The notes beneath the pieces are model-generated. The model saw only the letters and a list, made by a program, of their open reading frames with translations, did no database searches and was not told where the DNA came from. 58,475 nt of DNA. Source: Ardenticatenaceae bacterium (GTDB lineage Bacteria; Chloroflexota; Anaerolineae; Promineifilales; Promineifilaceae). Location: the NCBI GenBank assembly GCA_030065875.1, contig JASJCR010000038.1, forward strand, positions 1-58,475, in the 5' to 3' direction. The first letter of the stretch is position 1. The number at the start of each line of letters is the position of its first letter. Of the stretch, positions 6,182 to 15,084 are shown one piece after another. The position numbers were made by a program, and so were the translations under genes.

Positions 6182-8956
6182 ATGGCTTTTACAATTCCCT
6201 TTTCACAACTCAATAAAAATGATATCTCTCTGGCTGGGGGGAAAGGGGCCAATCTCGGTGAAATGACCACGGCCGACCTTCCCATCCCGCCCGGATTTGT
6301 GCTGACCACAGCAGCCTACGACGCTTTTGTACAGGAAAATGGGCTGCAGCCGCAGATCGTCGAGCTGGCCTCAAACGCATCGGTCGCTGATCCCCAGTCA
6401 AGTCAGAAAGTCTCAAAAGCCATTAACAAGCTCTTTCTCCAGGCCAACATGCCGGAGTCCGTGCGAGGTGATTTGCTGGCGGCTTACGCGGAGCTGGTCA
6501 AAGGCGGTGAGTTGCCCGTGGCTGTGCGCTCATCCGCCACGGCTGAAGATTTGCCTACGGCCAGCTTTGCCGGGCAGCAGGACACTTTTCTCAACGTGCG
6601 GGGCGAGGAAGCATTGCTCGAAGCGGTGATCCACTGCTGGGCCAGCTTGTGGACCGCCCGGGCGATCTCGTATCGGCTGCGTCAGCAGATCGACCCGTCA
6701 ACGATTAGCCTGGCCGTTGTCGTGCAGCAGCTCATACCGGCCGATTCAGCCGGGGTCCTGTTTACGGCCAATCCGGTTGATGGGGAACGCGAGCAAATTT
6801 TAATCACCGCCTCCTGGGGACTGGGCGAAGCGATCGTTGGTGGACAGGTCACACCGGACAGCGTGGTTGTCGAGCAGTCAACCTGGGAAATCCTCTCCCG
6901 CGAGACGGCCGCCAAAACCACGATGACCGTCCAAACTGAAAGCGGGACAGAAGAGCGGGTCGTCCCGCAGGCGCAGCAAAAACAGTCTGTTCTGGACGAT
7001 GCCACGGCCGTCCAGCTGGCCCGTTTTGGCGCACAGATCGAAGCCCATTACAACATGCCGATGGACATCGAGTGGGCCATCGGCAATGGTGAAATTGCCA
7101 TTCTGCAGGCCCGGCCGATTACCTCCCTGCCTCCTGCTCCCTTAAAAAATGTGGTCTGGGAGCCGATTACGCCCAACACCATCTGGATGCGCCGCCAGAT
7201 TGTCGAACACATGCCTCAGCCGCTCTCTCCACTGTTTGAGGATCTTTATCTAAATCAGGGATTGGATCAGTCCATGGACAAATTGCTGCAGGCAATGGGG
7301 GAAATCAGCAAAGCCACGATTGATCTCAATGCCTTTATGCCGCATGGATTTGCCGGCACGATCAACGGCTATGCCTATACATCGGCCAGCTTTGAGATGG
7401 ACTGGCCAAACCTAAAGGCGATTCTCAAAATCTATGCCCGCATCTTCAGGTTTTTTAAAATGACCGCCTTTGATTGGGAGGGGGTTGCGCTGCCCGGTTA
7501 TCAATCTCTCATCGCGCGTTGGGCGGCGATCAAGCTGGCCGAGACAGAAGACAGCGTGCTGCTGCATGGAATCAGTGAGCTGGCGGCGGCAGACAGCACC
7601 TACTGGTTTGGATCGGCTCTAAATTTGGGCCTCTCGCGGCTGCTGGACCCGTTTTTTGACCAGCTGCTAAAGTCGCCACTGATCCGATTTGCGCTGCCCG
7701 AGCCGCGGCCGGTCAGCGCTTCTTATCTGCGCGGCTTCGACTCCAAAGCCCTGGACGCCCAGGCCGACATGGAAGCGATCGCCAGCACGATCCGCGAATC
7801 GGCCGCGTTGCGTGAAGCGGGCCTTAATACAGCGGCCGATCAGCTGATCGAAGCGTTTGCTGCCCACCCCGAGGGGCAGCCCGTGATCGACGGCATTCAG
7901 CAATACCTGAACGAATACGGCCACCAAATCTACAACCTCGATTTTGCCGATCCCACCCAAAATGAAGACCCGCTGCCCATGCTGTTAAGTCTGAAAGCGC
8001 TGGTTACCAACCCGCCCGATCAAGATGTCCGCACTCGGCAAGCCCAGATGGCCAAAGAGCGGGAGGCACTGGTTGCTGAGACCGAGCAGGCGCTGAACCC
8101 CCTCTCGCGCTGGCTCTTCCAAACCGTATGGCGATGGACCAAGCGCTGGGCGCCGTATCGCGAGCACGTCATGTTCTACATGGGTGCGGCCTGGCCGACC
8201 GTGCGCAAATTGGCCCATGAGTTGGGGCAACGACTGGTCGACGCTGGAACCATTACCGATTGGGATGACATTTTTTATCTGGACAGCAGCGAGATCACCA
8301 CGGCGATTGGGGCGCGGGCCAACGGGCAGCCCGTCACCGAGTATGTGCAGCTCACCCGTGAGCGGCGGGCCTTGCGCGAATCCCGCAAGCTGCTCACCCC
8401 ACCACCCAAGGTGCCGGAGCGCGGGGCACTCAAGGTTGGACCGATCAACCTTTCGATGTTTGATCCGACACCCAGCGACGCGGTCAATGATGGGCCGGTT
8501 TTGAGCGGCTATGCCGTCAGCACCGGCCGCATAACCGCCCCAGCCAGCGTCATTTATTCAATTGAAGATTTTAACCAAATGAAGCCCGACACGATCCTGG
8601 TCTGTACGACAACCACCCCCGCCTGGACCCCGCTTTTCTCTCAGGCAGTGGGGTTGGTCACCGATGTCGGCGGGCCGCTGGCCCACGGCTCGATCGTGGC
8701 CCGGGAGTACGGAATTCCGGCAGTGATGGGCACCGGCGTGGCCACGGAACGCATTAAATCTGGTATGATGCTTATAGTAGATGGCGATGCGGGAACGGTG
8801 ATGCTGGCCGATGAAGTTGACGCGCAAGAAGCGGAGCGGATTCAGGCTCAGGAAACGGCCGAGAAGCAGGCTGCCAAACAGCGGAAAATATTTTGGACCC
8901 TAACGGCGGGGATTGCAGTTCTCCTGTTTATGTGGTGGAGAAAACGGCGTCGCTGA
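6182..8956 (+). CDS. PEP-synthase/rifampicin-phosphotransferase-like dikinase with C-terminal membrane anchor (copy 1)
   Basis: The 924-residue protein has an N-terminal PPDK-type ATP-grasp domain (GGKGAN at 19-24, VRSSATAEDLP from 115, then FAGQQDTFLNV and ILQARPITSLP). A poorly conserved middle region of about 430 residues follows, then a swivelling phosphohistidine domain with GGPLAHGSIVAREYGIPAV, His835 being the phosphate carrier. The PEP/pyruvate-binding barrel of true PEP synthase is absent. This ATP/middle/His order is that of rifampicin phosphotransferases, where the middle domain binds the acceptor. The last 24 residues are one membrane helix followed by RKRRR, a tail anchor with cytoplasmic enzyme. 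ATP would give AMP, phosphate and a phosphorylated acceptor; the acceptor is unknown. The ATG at 6182 follows GGAAG and fits the family start. Confidence 0.88.
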   Translation: MAFTIPFSQLNKNDISLAGGKGANLGEMTTADLPIPPGFVLTTAAYDAFVQENGLQPQIVELASNASVADPQSSQKVSKAINKLFLQANMPESVRGDLLAAYAELVKGGELPVAVRSSATAEDLPTASFAGQQDTFLNVRGEEALLEAVIHCWASLWTARAISYRLRQQIDPSTISLAVVVQQLIPADSAGVLFTANPVDGEREQILITASWGLGEAIVGGQVTPDSVVVEQSTWEILSRETAAKTTMTVQTESGTEERVVPQAQQKQSVLDDATAVQLARFGAQIEAHYNMPMDIEWAIGNGEIAILQARPITSLPPAPLKNVVWEPITPNTIWMRRQIVEHMPQPLSPLFEDLYLNQGLDQSMDKLLQAMGEISKATIDLNAFMPHGFAGTINGYAYTSASFEMDWPNLKAILKIYARIFRFFKMTAFDWEGVALPGYQSLIARWAAIKLAETEDSVLLHGISELAAADSTYWFGSALNLGLSRLLDPFFDQLLKSPLIRFALPEPRPVSASYLRGFDSKALDAQADMEAIASTIRESAALREAGLNTAADQLIEAFAAHPEGQPVIDGIQQYLNEYGHQIYNLDFADPTQNEDPLPMLLSLKALVTNPPDQDVRTRQAQMAKEREALVAETEQALNPLSRWLFQTVWRWTKRWAPYREHVMFYMGAAWPTVRKLAHELGQRLVDAGTITDWDDIFYLDSSEITTAIGARANGQPVTEYVQLTRERRALRESRKLLTPPPKVPERGALKVGPINLSMFDPTPSDAVNDGPVLSGYAVSTGRITAPASVIYSIEDFNQMKPDTILVCTTTTPAWTPLFSQAVGLVTDVGGPLAHGSIVAREYGIPAVMGTGVATERIKSGMMLIVDGDAGTVMLADEVDAQEAERIQAQETAEKQAAKQRKIFWTLTAGIAVLLFMWWRKRRR

Positions 8957-8967
8957 AGAGGAATCGC

Positions 8968-11730
8968 ATGAGCGCTCATTACACATTGTCTTTTGCCGAC
9001 CCCAAGGCCGTGTTGGCCGAGGTCGGCGGTAAGGGAGCTTCGCTAACCCGGTTGGCTCAGGCCAACCTGCCCGTACCCGACGGGTTTCACGTTACCACCG
9101 CAGCTTACCGGACCTTTGTAGAAGAAAACAATCTCCAGCCGCGAATTTTCGACGTGCTAAAAACCATTGACCCTGGCCGACCGGCAACACTCGAGGCCGC
9201 TTCGGCCGAAATCGGCGCGTTTTTTGCCGAAGGTCAAACACCGACCGACGTTGCTGCAGCAGTGACAGCGGCTTACACAAAGCTGGCCAAGTCATATTCC
9301 GCCAATCAAGATTCACAACTGGCGGTGGCCGTTCGTTCATCCGCCACCGCCGAGGATTTACCCGACCTGTCGTTTGCCGGTCAGCAGGAGACCTTTCTCA
9401 ACGTGTGCGGTGTGGATGCCGTGCTGGATGCGGTCAAACAATGCTGGGCCTCATTGTGGACCGCCCGGGCGATTGGCTATCGGGAGCGGCACGCCATCGA
9501 TCAGGGAATCGTCAGCCTGGCCGTGGTGGTGCAGGTGCTCGTTCCGGCAGAGGTAGCGGGCATCCTGTTTACCGCCAATCCGCAAAACGGCCGCCGCGAC
9601 CAATGCGTGATCAGCACCTCCTGGGGGTTGGGTGAAGCGGTGGTTGGCGGGCTGGTGACGCCGGACACTTTTACAATAGAAGACCGGGCCATTGTCGCTC
9701 GCGAAATCGCCGACAAAAAAATGATGACCGTGGGCGTCGCGGACGGAACAGAGGAAAGGCAGGTACCTGAACCGCAGCGTCGCGCGCCTACGCTCAACGA
9801 CGAACAGGCCTTGGAGCTGGCCCGCCTGGGCCAACAAATCGAGCAGCTTTACGGGATGCCGATGGATATCGAGTGGGCGCTGGCCGGTGGTGAGTTCGCC
9901 ATCGTGCAGGCCCGGCCGATCACCGCCCTCCCGGAGCCGGCGGCTGATCCCCCCAACGAATGGCCCCTACCCGCCACGGGCATGTACATGCGGGCCAGCA
10001 TCACCGAACAGATGCCGGATCCCCTCTCGCCGCTTTTTGGCACGCTCGCCCATGAGCCGATGAATAAAACGATCCACGAATTGATGAAATTGATCGATCT
10101 CAAAGGGATTGAAGGTCTCCTTGACGGGTTTGGTTTTGACACCATCAACGGCTATGTCTATATCGGTTTGAATATATCCGGCGCTGAGATGGCCAGGCTC
10201 TACCTGGTCATGATCCCCCAGACTGGAAAAATATTTCGACATGCGTCGACTGTGTGGTGCGACGTATTTCGCCCCCGTTATCTCAAAAGCATTGCGGATT
10301 GGCAGGCCCGGCCGCCTTCGGAGCTGGCCGCGTCAGAGCTGCTGGCCGGGGCAAAGGAACTGCTTTATCGCGGGATAGAGATGTACACCGGGGTCCAGGT
10401 CGTTATCCCCGTAGCCTCGATGAGTGAATTCGCCTTCAATGGATTTTACAACCGGCTGGTCAAGCGGCAGGAGGATGTTCCGGCGCACGTTTTTCTGCTG
10501 GGTTTTGACAGCCAGCCCATTCTGGCGGACAAGTCGCTGTACGACCTGGCCCAGTGGAGCCGCGAACAGCCGCCGCTGGCTGAATATCTGGCCCACACCC
10601 CGGCCGCTCAGGTGGCCGATCAGCTGGAATGTGAGCAGCCGCCCTCCAGCGTGGATGGGGAGATGTGGTCTGACTGGCGCACCCGTTTCAGCGACCATCT
10701 AGCTCAGTTTGGGAATGCCATTTACAACCTCGATTTTGTGAATGCGGTGCCGGCCGACGCCCCCGCTCCGGTGATCGAGACCTTAAAATTTTACATGCAG
10801 GGGGAGGGGCAATCTCCCTACCAGCGCCAGGAGGAGGCCGTCAACAGGCGTGAAAAGGAGACCCAGGCCGCGTTGGCCCGCCTCGACCCGCTGCGCCGCG
10901 TTATCTTCCGCAAGCTGCTGACCTGGGCGCAAAAAGGGGCGCCCCCTCGTGAAGATGCGCTGGCCGCCGTGGGGTTGGGCTGGCCGCTGCTGCGCCGGCT
11001 GCTCCGCGAACTGGGAGGCCGTCTTGTTGAAGCTGGGATGATTGACCAGCGCGACGACGTTTTCTGGCTGGAAGCGGCTGAAGTTTCACAGGCGGCCGCC
11101 GCTCTCGATCTCGGGCAAACTCAGCTGGACAATTTGAGCGATCTGGTCACCGAGCGCAAAATGATTTGGCGCGGGCGGATGCGCGTCGTGCCCCCGCAGG
11201 CTCTGCCGGAAGATATGTGGTTCACAAAGCGTTTTGAGCGCTTTATGCCGGCCGTTTCTACGGAGCAGACCGGGGCGATTATCAAAGGCATTGCTGTCAG
11301 CGAAGGGCAGGTGACAGCCCGGGCGCGGGTGTTGTACGGTCCGGAGGATTTTGCCACCATGCAGCCGGGTGAGGTATTGGTTGCCGGGATCACCACCCCG
11401 GCCTGGACCCCCCTTTTTCCGCTGGCTTCGGCGGTGGTTACGGACATCGGCGGACCGCTGAGCCACAGCTCTATTGTAGCCCGCGAGTACGGGATTCCGG
11501 CCGTGCTGGGCACAGGGGTAGCCACTCAGCGCATCCAAAGCGGCCAGCAAATCCGTGTGGATGGTGACAACGGCACGGTGACACTTATCGATGAAGTTGA
11601 TCCTCAAGAAGAGAAGATGCTGCAGGCCCAGCAGGATATGCAGGTTAACAAACAGCGGAAGATATTTTGGGCTTTGGCTGTTGTATTAGCCGCGATTCTC
11701 ATTCTTTGGTGGAAGAAACGCCGTCGGTGA
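8968..11730 (+). CDS. PEP-synthase/rifampicin-phosphotransferase-like dikinase with C-terminal membrane anchor (copy 2)
   Basis: This 920-residue paralogue of the preceding gene has the same plan: ATP-grasp domain with GGKGASLTRL and VRSSATAEDLPDLSFAGQQE, a divergent middle region, a phosphohistidine domain with GGPLSHSSIVAREYGIPAV (His833), and a C-terminal helix ending WWKKRRR. It starts only 11 bases after the first copy stops, with AGAGGA before the ATG, so translation is probably coupled. The ends are much more alike than the middles, which suggests duplication followed by divergence of the acceptor site. The PEP-binding barrel is again missing. The pair may act as a heterodimer or on related substrates at the membrane. 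Confidence 0.88.
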   Translation: MSAHYTLSFADPKAVLAEVGGKGASLTRLAQANLPVPDGFHVTTAAYRTFVEENNLQPRIFDVLKTIDPGRPATLEAASAEIGAFFAEGQTPTDVAAAVTAAYTKLAKSYSANQDSQLAVAVRSSATAEDLPDLSFAGQQETFLNVCGVDAVLDAVKQCWASLWTARAIGYRERHAIDQGIVSLAVVVQVLVPAEVAGILFTANPQNGRRDQCVISTSWGLGEAVVGGLVTPDTFTIEDRAIVAREIADKKMMTVGVADGTEERQVPEPQRRAPTLNDEQALELARLGQQIEQLYGMPMDIEWALAGGEFAIVQARPITALPEPAADPPNEWPLPATGMYMRASITEQMPDPLSPLFGTLAHEPMNKTIHELMKLIDLKGIEGLLDGFGFDTINGYVYIGLNISGAEMARLYLVMIPQTGKIFRHASTVWCDVFRPRYLKSIADWQARPPSELAASELLAGAKELLYRGIEMYTGVQVVIPVASMSEFAFNGFYNRLVKRQEDVPAHVFLLGFDSQPILADKSLYDLAQWSREQPPLAEYLAHTPAAQVADQLECEQPPSSVDGEMWSDWRTRFSDHLAQFGNAIYNLDFVNAVPADAPAPVIETLKFYMQGEGQSPYQRQEEAVNRREKETQAALARLDPLRRVIFRKLLTWAQKGAPPREDALAAVGLGWPLLRRLLRELGGRLVEAGMIDQRDDVFWLEAAEVSQAAAALDLGQTQLDNLSDLVTERKMIWRGRMRVVPPQALPEDMWFTKRFERFMPAVSTEQTGAIIKGIAVSEGQVTARARVLYGPEDFATMQPGEVLVAGITTPAWTPLFPLASAVVTDIGGPLSHSSIVAREYGIPAVLGTGVATQRIQSGQQIRVDGDNGTVTLIDEVDPQEEKMLQAQQDMQVNKQRKIFWALAVVLAAILILWWKKRRR

Positions 11731-11751
11731 AACGGCATTGAGTTTCAACTT

Positions 11752-11784
11752 AGACGCCAAAAGTTTTGATAACTTTTGGCGTCT
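11752..11784. terminator. Perfect 14-bp stem-loop between convergent genes
   Basis: AGACGCCAAAAGTT pairs perfectly with AACTTTTGGCGTCT across a five-base TTGAT loop. It lies between the stop of the second dikinase gene and the convergent stop of the AbiEii-like gene. No long T-run follows on either side, but the symmetry and position make a bidirectional terminator or transcript-end stabiliser likely. Confidence 0.65.
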
Positions 11785-11847
11785 GTTGAGGAGAAAAACT
11801 GAGGTTAATCCGATGAAAATCGGGTTTAAGTTGCCCAATTTTATGAC

Positions 11848-12645
11848 TCAGTGAAGTAATCCCAATAAATTTTTTAAGTTAAAGCGATCGTCTGGAACAA
11901 TAATAAACGAGCCGACATCTTCCAGGACCAGCAACCAGGATAACGGCCGTATTTTTTCCCTTACGACAGATCGCCAATCAGTTGTGGTTAATGGCGCATC
12001 TGTCCATCCACTTTGCCGCAAATTTTGGTTTAGATGGTCAAGATTGGGGGCAGGCCAATTTGGCTGCGTCATATACCACCACAAATCAAAAACATCACGC
12101 CCCTTGAGGTAATTGCGCTGCAAAATTGCATGAAGTTTTCCGGCAAGAAGCGTGGCCGGGTCATGGTGATGCAGATTGATATGAACATGCTTGTGCAGTG
12201 GTGTCGTCATCAGTCCGGCTTCTGCCGGTGGATTGGTATCAACCTCGATTTTTACCGCCAAAACCTCTGATTCGTGACCTGATAAACCTAAATCGTAGAG
12301 CAAACCACGAAAGCGGATAAATGCTTTATTCACAGTTCGTTTTTCATTCAACTTAACCTCAACTGCATAAGCCTCAGCAGAAAAATCTTGGATGATTCGC
12401 TGCAAATAAGCTCGAAAATCATATAAATCCTGTTGGCGTTCGAGAGCAAAATCAAGGTCTTCAGAATAACGAGGAATGTTGTAGAGAAACCGTAAACTCG
12501 TCCCCCCATGAAAAGCCATTGATTGCATTCCACCGGCACGCTGTAAACTTTGCAAAATGCGCGCCTGTAAATACTCACGAACGGCATGGACTGCCAGAAG
12601 CTTGGTTTCAGCAGCGGCGACGAGTTCCCGCAAATACGCTATCAT
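11848..12645 (-). CDS. AbiEii/AbiGii-type nucleotidyltransferase toxin (type IV TA)
   Basis: The 265-residue protein belongs to the DNA polymerase beta-like nucleotidyltransferases. Motif I is GGTSL at 47-51 followed by RYSEDLDF, giving the metal-binding acidic pair Asp63/Asp65. AVKIEVDTNP is the second strand motif, and KLHAILQRNYLKGRDVFDLW (Lys170, Arg183, Asp184, Asp187) is the AbiEii C-terminal motif. In AbiE systems the toxin inhibits growth by transferring nucleotides, for some members to tRNA acceptor ends, and can abort phage infection. Its ATG overlaps the stop of the antitoxin gene by four bases, so the pair is translationally coupled. All key residues are present, so the toxin looks intact. 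Confidence 0.9.
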   Translation of the reverse strand: MIAYLRELVAAAETKLLAVHAVREYLQARILQSLQRAGGMQSMAFHGGTSLRFLYNIPRYSEDLDFALERQQDLYDFRAYLQRIIQDFSAEAYAVEVKLNEKRTVNKAFIRFRGLLYDLGLSGHESEVLAVKIEVDTNPPAEAGLMTTPLHKHVHINLHHHDPATLLAGKLHAILQRNYLKGRDVFDLWWYMTQPNWPAPNLDHLNQNLRQSGWTDAPLTTTDWRSVVREKIRPLSWLLVLEDVGSFIIVPDDRFNLKNLLGLLH

Positions 12646-13271
12646 AAGGTTTCATATTCTTGTAACTCACGCTGGGCAAGGTCTTCAATCCGTTGGGCAG
12701 CCCGTTGCAATTTAGGTTTGCCTGCCCGAATGGCAAAACGGTGCAGTCTCTCTAGGTCAAGGATTTCCAGGTTTTGCAGGCGAAGCGATTCGATATAGGC
12801 CATCGAATCACCTTGAGGTCGGTAATGGATCAGGTCCAGCAATGCCTTCTCGGGCGTGGCCACGTAGGCATATTCATCATTAACCAGTAAGCGGTATTCG
12901 ATTCCAAAAAACAGGGATGGATGGATATGACGGTATGTATAGCGACCAAATTTATTTTCAAATTTACCGGGACGCTGTGTCGTAACGCTGGTAACAACAG
13001 CTACATGTTCCGGAATGAGATGGTAGTGAGCAAGGGCCATTTGCAAGCTCACGTATGAACCGTGTACAAGATAGTTTGCCACGATAAACGGATGTGGGTT
13101 TTTATTGGGTAGGGTATAGATGCCTCGCCGCAATTGAATCAATTTATTGGCCTTTGCCCAGTCACTCAACTGACGCTGGGCCTGGTGCCGCGTCACGTCA
13201 CCAGCCAACAGTAGCGACGTTTCAAAGAGAGGTTGATCCTGAACAAGATGTTGTAATTGTTGCCAGCGCAT
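12642..13271 (-). CDS. AbiEi-type antitoxin / transcriptional regulator (type IV TA)
   Basis: The 209-residue protein has an N-terminal winged-helix region (LLLAGDVTRHQAQRQLSDWA then KLIQLRRGIYTLP). It is followed by the AbiEi-like domain: NPHPFIVANYLVHGSYVSL, the region around HIHPSLFFGIEYR, and TPEKALLDLIHYRP. Family members neutralise the AbiEii toxin without stable binding and repress their own promoter through the winged helix. It is promoter-proximal, as expected for an antitoxin. The start is the ATG of MRWQQLQHL. The region upstream (13272 onward) should carry the promoter and operator, but no clear inverted repeat was found there. Confidence 0.87.
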   Translation of the reverse strand: MRWQQLQHLVQDQPLFETSLLLAGDVTRHQAQRQLSDWAKANKLIQLRRGIYTLPNKNPHPFIVANYLVHGSYVSLQMALAHYHLIPEHVAVVTSVTTQRPGKFENKFGRYTYRHIHPSLFFGIEYRLLVNDEYAYVATPEKALLDLIHYRPQGDSMAYIESLRLQNLEILDLERLHRFAIRAGKPKLQRAAQRIEDLAQRELQEYETL

Positions 13272-13476
13272 ACTTGGTATTATGGCAAAAACAGTCAGTT
13301 ATTGCAACGATTTTAAATAATGACTCTAAAAGTTTCTTCATCCGTGTTTTCCTGTCCGTTGTTGGCGGTGTACCGGTCGCCATTGTTTTTTTCTATGCGG
13401 GGATGTTTGGCACGGTGTGGTTAACGGGTGCGTTTTGGGATTAAGCAACTTCCAAGAAAATCAAATAAAAAATATA

Positions 13477-13505
13477 TTGACTGAATGATCACTCTAGTGT
13501 ATTCT
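13477..13505 (+). promoter_or_regulatory. Promoter of the TetR gene with embedded operator
   Basis: TTGACT at 13477-13482 and TATTCT at 13500-13505 are separated by 17 bases, a good sigma-70-type promoter. The -10 ends seven bases before the ATG, so the transcript is probably leaderless. The word TGACTGAATGATCA (13478-13491) starts in the -35 box and fills half the spacer; it recurs almost unchanged at 14101, upstream of the SDR gene. This indicates autorepression by the TetR product. Confidence 0.7.
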
Positions 13506-13512
13506 ACGCCTT

Positions 13513-14079
13513 ATGAGCGACAAACGGACACAAATCATCGAGGCCTCGATTGACCTGTTTGCCAACAGCGGCTTCTGGAATACCCCTACGGCTAAAATCT
13601 CTAAACATGCCGGCGTCTCTACGGGCACCCTCTTCAATTACTTCGACTCCAAAGAGATACTAATCGACGAGGTCTATCTGCAGCTGCGGCAAGAGCAGGC
13701 AACGCATCTTGCCGATCGGTTCCCTAAAAACGGCACGGTTAAAGAACGCACCGAACACATCTGGTTTCGCTACATCGATTGGGGTGTACGTCATCCGGTG
13801 CGCTACGCCCTGCTTCAGCAGCTAAAACTGTCTGATTTAGTCAGCGAGGAAGCGCAGCAGCGATCGATGACCGAGCTGGCACTGGCAATTGAGACGGTAC
13901 ACGAAGGGATTGAGGCGGGGCTGTTTGGCGAAATCTCGGCCGATTTTTTTGGCAACCTAATCTTTGCCCAACTCAACGCGGCCGTGAGCTACGCCACGGA
14001 GCACCAATTAACCAATATGCCGCTTACCAAGCATATCGCCCGCTCTTTTGAGATCTTTTGGGCTGGCATGACGGGGTAG
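13513..14079 (+). CDS. TetR/AcrR family transcriptional regulator
   Basis: The 188-residue protein starts MSDKRTQIIEASIDLFANSG and has the TetR helix-turn-helix TAKISKHAGVSTGTLFNYFD followed by SKEILIDEVY. The C-terminal two thirds is the helical ligand-binding and dimerisation domain. The next gene, an SDR, is 78 bases downstream on the same strand. Both promoters contain the same operator-like word, so it probably represses itself and the SDR, with an inducer that may be the SDR substrate. The inducer cannot be read from sequence. Confidence 0.92.
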   Translation: MSDKRTQIIEASIDLFANSGFWNTPTAKISKHAGVSTGTLFNYFDSKEILIDEVYLQLRQEQATHLADRFPKNGTVKERTEHIWFRYIDWGVRHPVRYALLQQLKLSDLVSEEAQQRSMTELALAIETVHEGIEAGLFGEISADFFGNLIFAQLNAAVSYATEHQLTNMPLTKHIARSFEIFWAGMTG

Positions 14080-14100
14080 CGTATATTTTTTAACTCAAAA

Positions 14101-14119
14101 TGACTGAACGCTCAATCTA
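14101..14119 (+). promoter_or_regulatory. Second TetR operator, upstream of the SDR gene
   Basis: TGACTGAACGCTCAATCTA here matches TGACTGAATGATCACTCTA at 13478-13496 in 16 of 19 positions. The core TGA-N4-TCA is a near-palindrome typical of TetR-family sites. It lies 39 bases before the SDR ATG and follows a possible -35 (TTAACT, 14090-14095). Confidence 0.65.
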
Positions 14120-14157
14120 AATTATTAAAGGAAATCACCAGAAATAAGGAAACTACC

Positions 14158-15084
14158 ATGAACAACAAGTGGACACAAAACGATATTCCGGATCTGACCG
14201 GCAAAGTAGTCGTGATCACCGGGGCCAACAGCGGGTTGGGACTTGAATCAACCAAAGCGATTGCCGCAAAAGGAGCAATGGTCGTCATGGCCTGCCGCAA
14301 TATGCAAAAAGCGGAAAATGCGCAGGCGGAGGTGCTCGCCGGTCAGCCGGATGCCAAACTCGATGTGATGGAGCTGGACAATGCCAGCCTCAAATCGGTG
14401 CGCGCTTTTGCAGCAGCGTTTAAAGCAAAATACGATCGCCTCGATATCCTGCTCAACAATGCCGGTGTCATGGCCATTCCAAGACAGGAAACGGCCGATG
14501 GATTTGAAATGCAGCTGGGTGTCAACCACCTGGCCCACTTTGTCCTGACGGGGCTGCTGCTCAATGTGATTACCGGTACGCCCCAGGCACGCATTCATAA
14601 TGTCTCCAGCAGCGCCAACTATCAGGGTACGATCAACTTTGATGACTTGATGGGCTCCCAAAATTACGGCCGCTGGGCCGCTTATGGACAGAGCAAACTG
14701 GCCAATATATTCTTTACGTACGAGCTGCAAAAAAGATTAACGGCCGCCGGGCATGACACCTTGACCAACACCTCTCATCCGGGTCTGGTATTGACCAACC
14801 TCCAGGCCAACAGCGTTGAGCAGTCCGGAACGGGGCTGGAAGGAGTGCTGTATCGCATCCTGGGTCCGCTTATGGCCCAAGATGTCAGCATGGGGACTCT
14901 GCCTCAGCTTTATGGGGCAACAGCAACCGACGCCAAAGGTGGCGTTTTTTACGGACCCAGAACATTCAACATGCGCGGCTATCCGGCCGAAAAACAACCG
15001 AACAAAGCCGCCGATGATGCGGCCGCCCTAAAGCAATTTTGGGAGGTTTCAGAGCAATTGACCGATTTTGAGTACAGCTTCTAA
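14158..15084 (+). CDS. Short-chain dehydrogenase/reductase
   Basis: This 308-residue SDR has all the classical motifs: TGANSGLG for NAD(P) binding, the LDILLNNAGVM strand, the Ser in VSSSANYQG and the YGQSKLAN active site. It resembles WW-domain-oxidoreductase/retinol-dehydrogenase-like bacterial SDRs, which reduce or oxidise carbonyl/alcohol groups on lipophilic substrates. It is probably controlled by the TetR regulator just upstream through the shared operator. It is a distant paralogue of the SDR at 4813, which has lost the catalytic Lys. The substrate is unknown. Confidence 0.93.
   Translation: MNNKWTQNDIPDLTGKVVVITGANSGLGLESTKAIAAKGAMVVMACRNMQKAENAQAEVLAGQPDAKLDVMELDNASLKSVRAFAAAFKAKYDRLDILLNNAGVMAIPRQETADGFEMQLGVNHLAHFVLTGLLLNVITGTPQARIHNVSSSANYQGTINFDDLMGSQNYGRWAAYGQSKLANIFFTYELQKRLTAAGHDTLTNTSHPGLVLTNLQANSVEQSGTGLEGVLYRILGPLMAQDVSMGTLPQLYGATATDAKGGVFYGPRTFNMRGYPAEKQPNKAADDAAALKQFWEVSEQLTDFEYSF

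Noticed and set aside
6182..11730. Ordinary PEP synthase or pyruvate phosphate dikinase genes
   Set aside because: The PEP/pyruvate-binding C-terminal barrel is missing; after the His domain only a membrane helix and a basic tail remain.
13094..13444. Plus-strand 116-residue frame
   Set aside because: Most of it overlaps the antitoxin gene on the other strand. Only the last 40 residues, which are hydrophobic, lie in the spacer; there is no ribosome site, so at most it is a relic.
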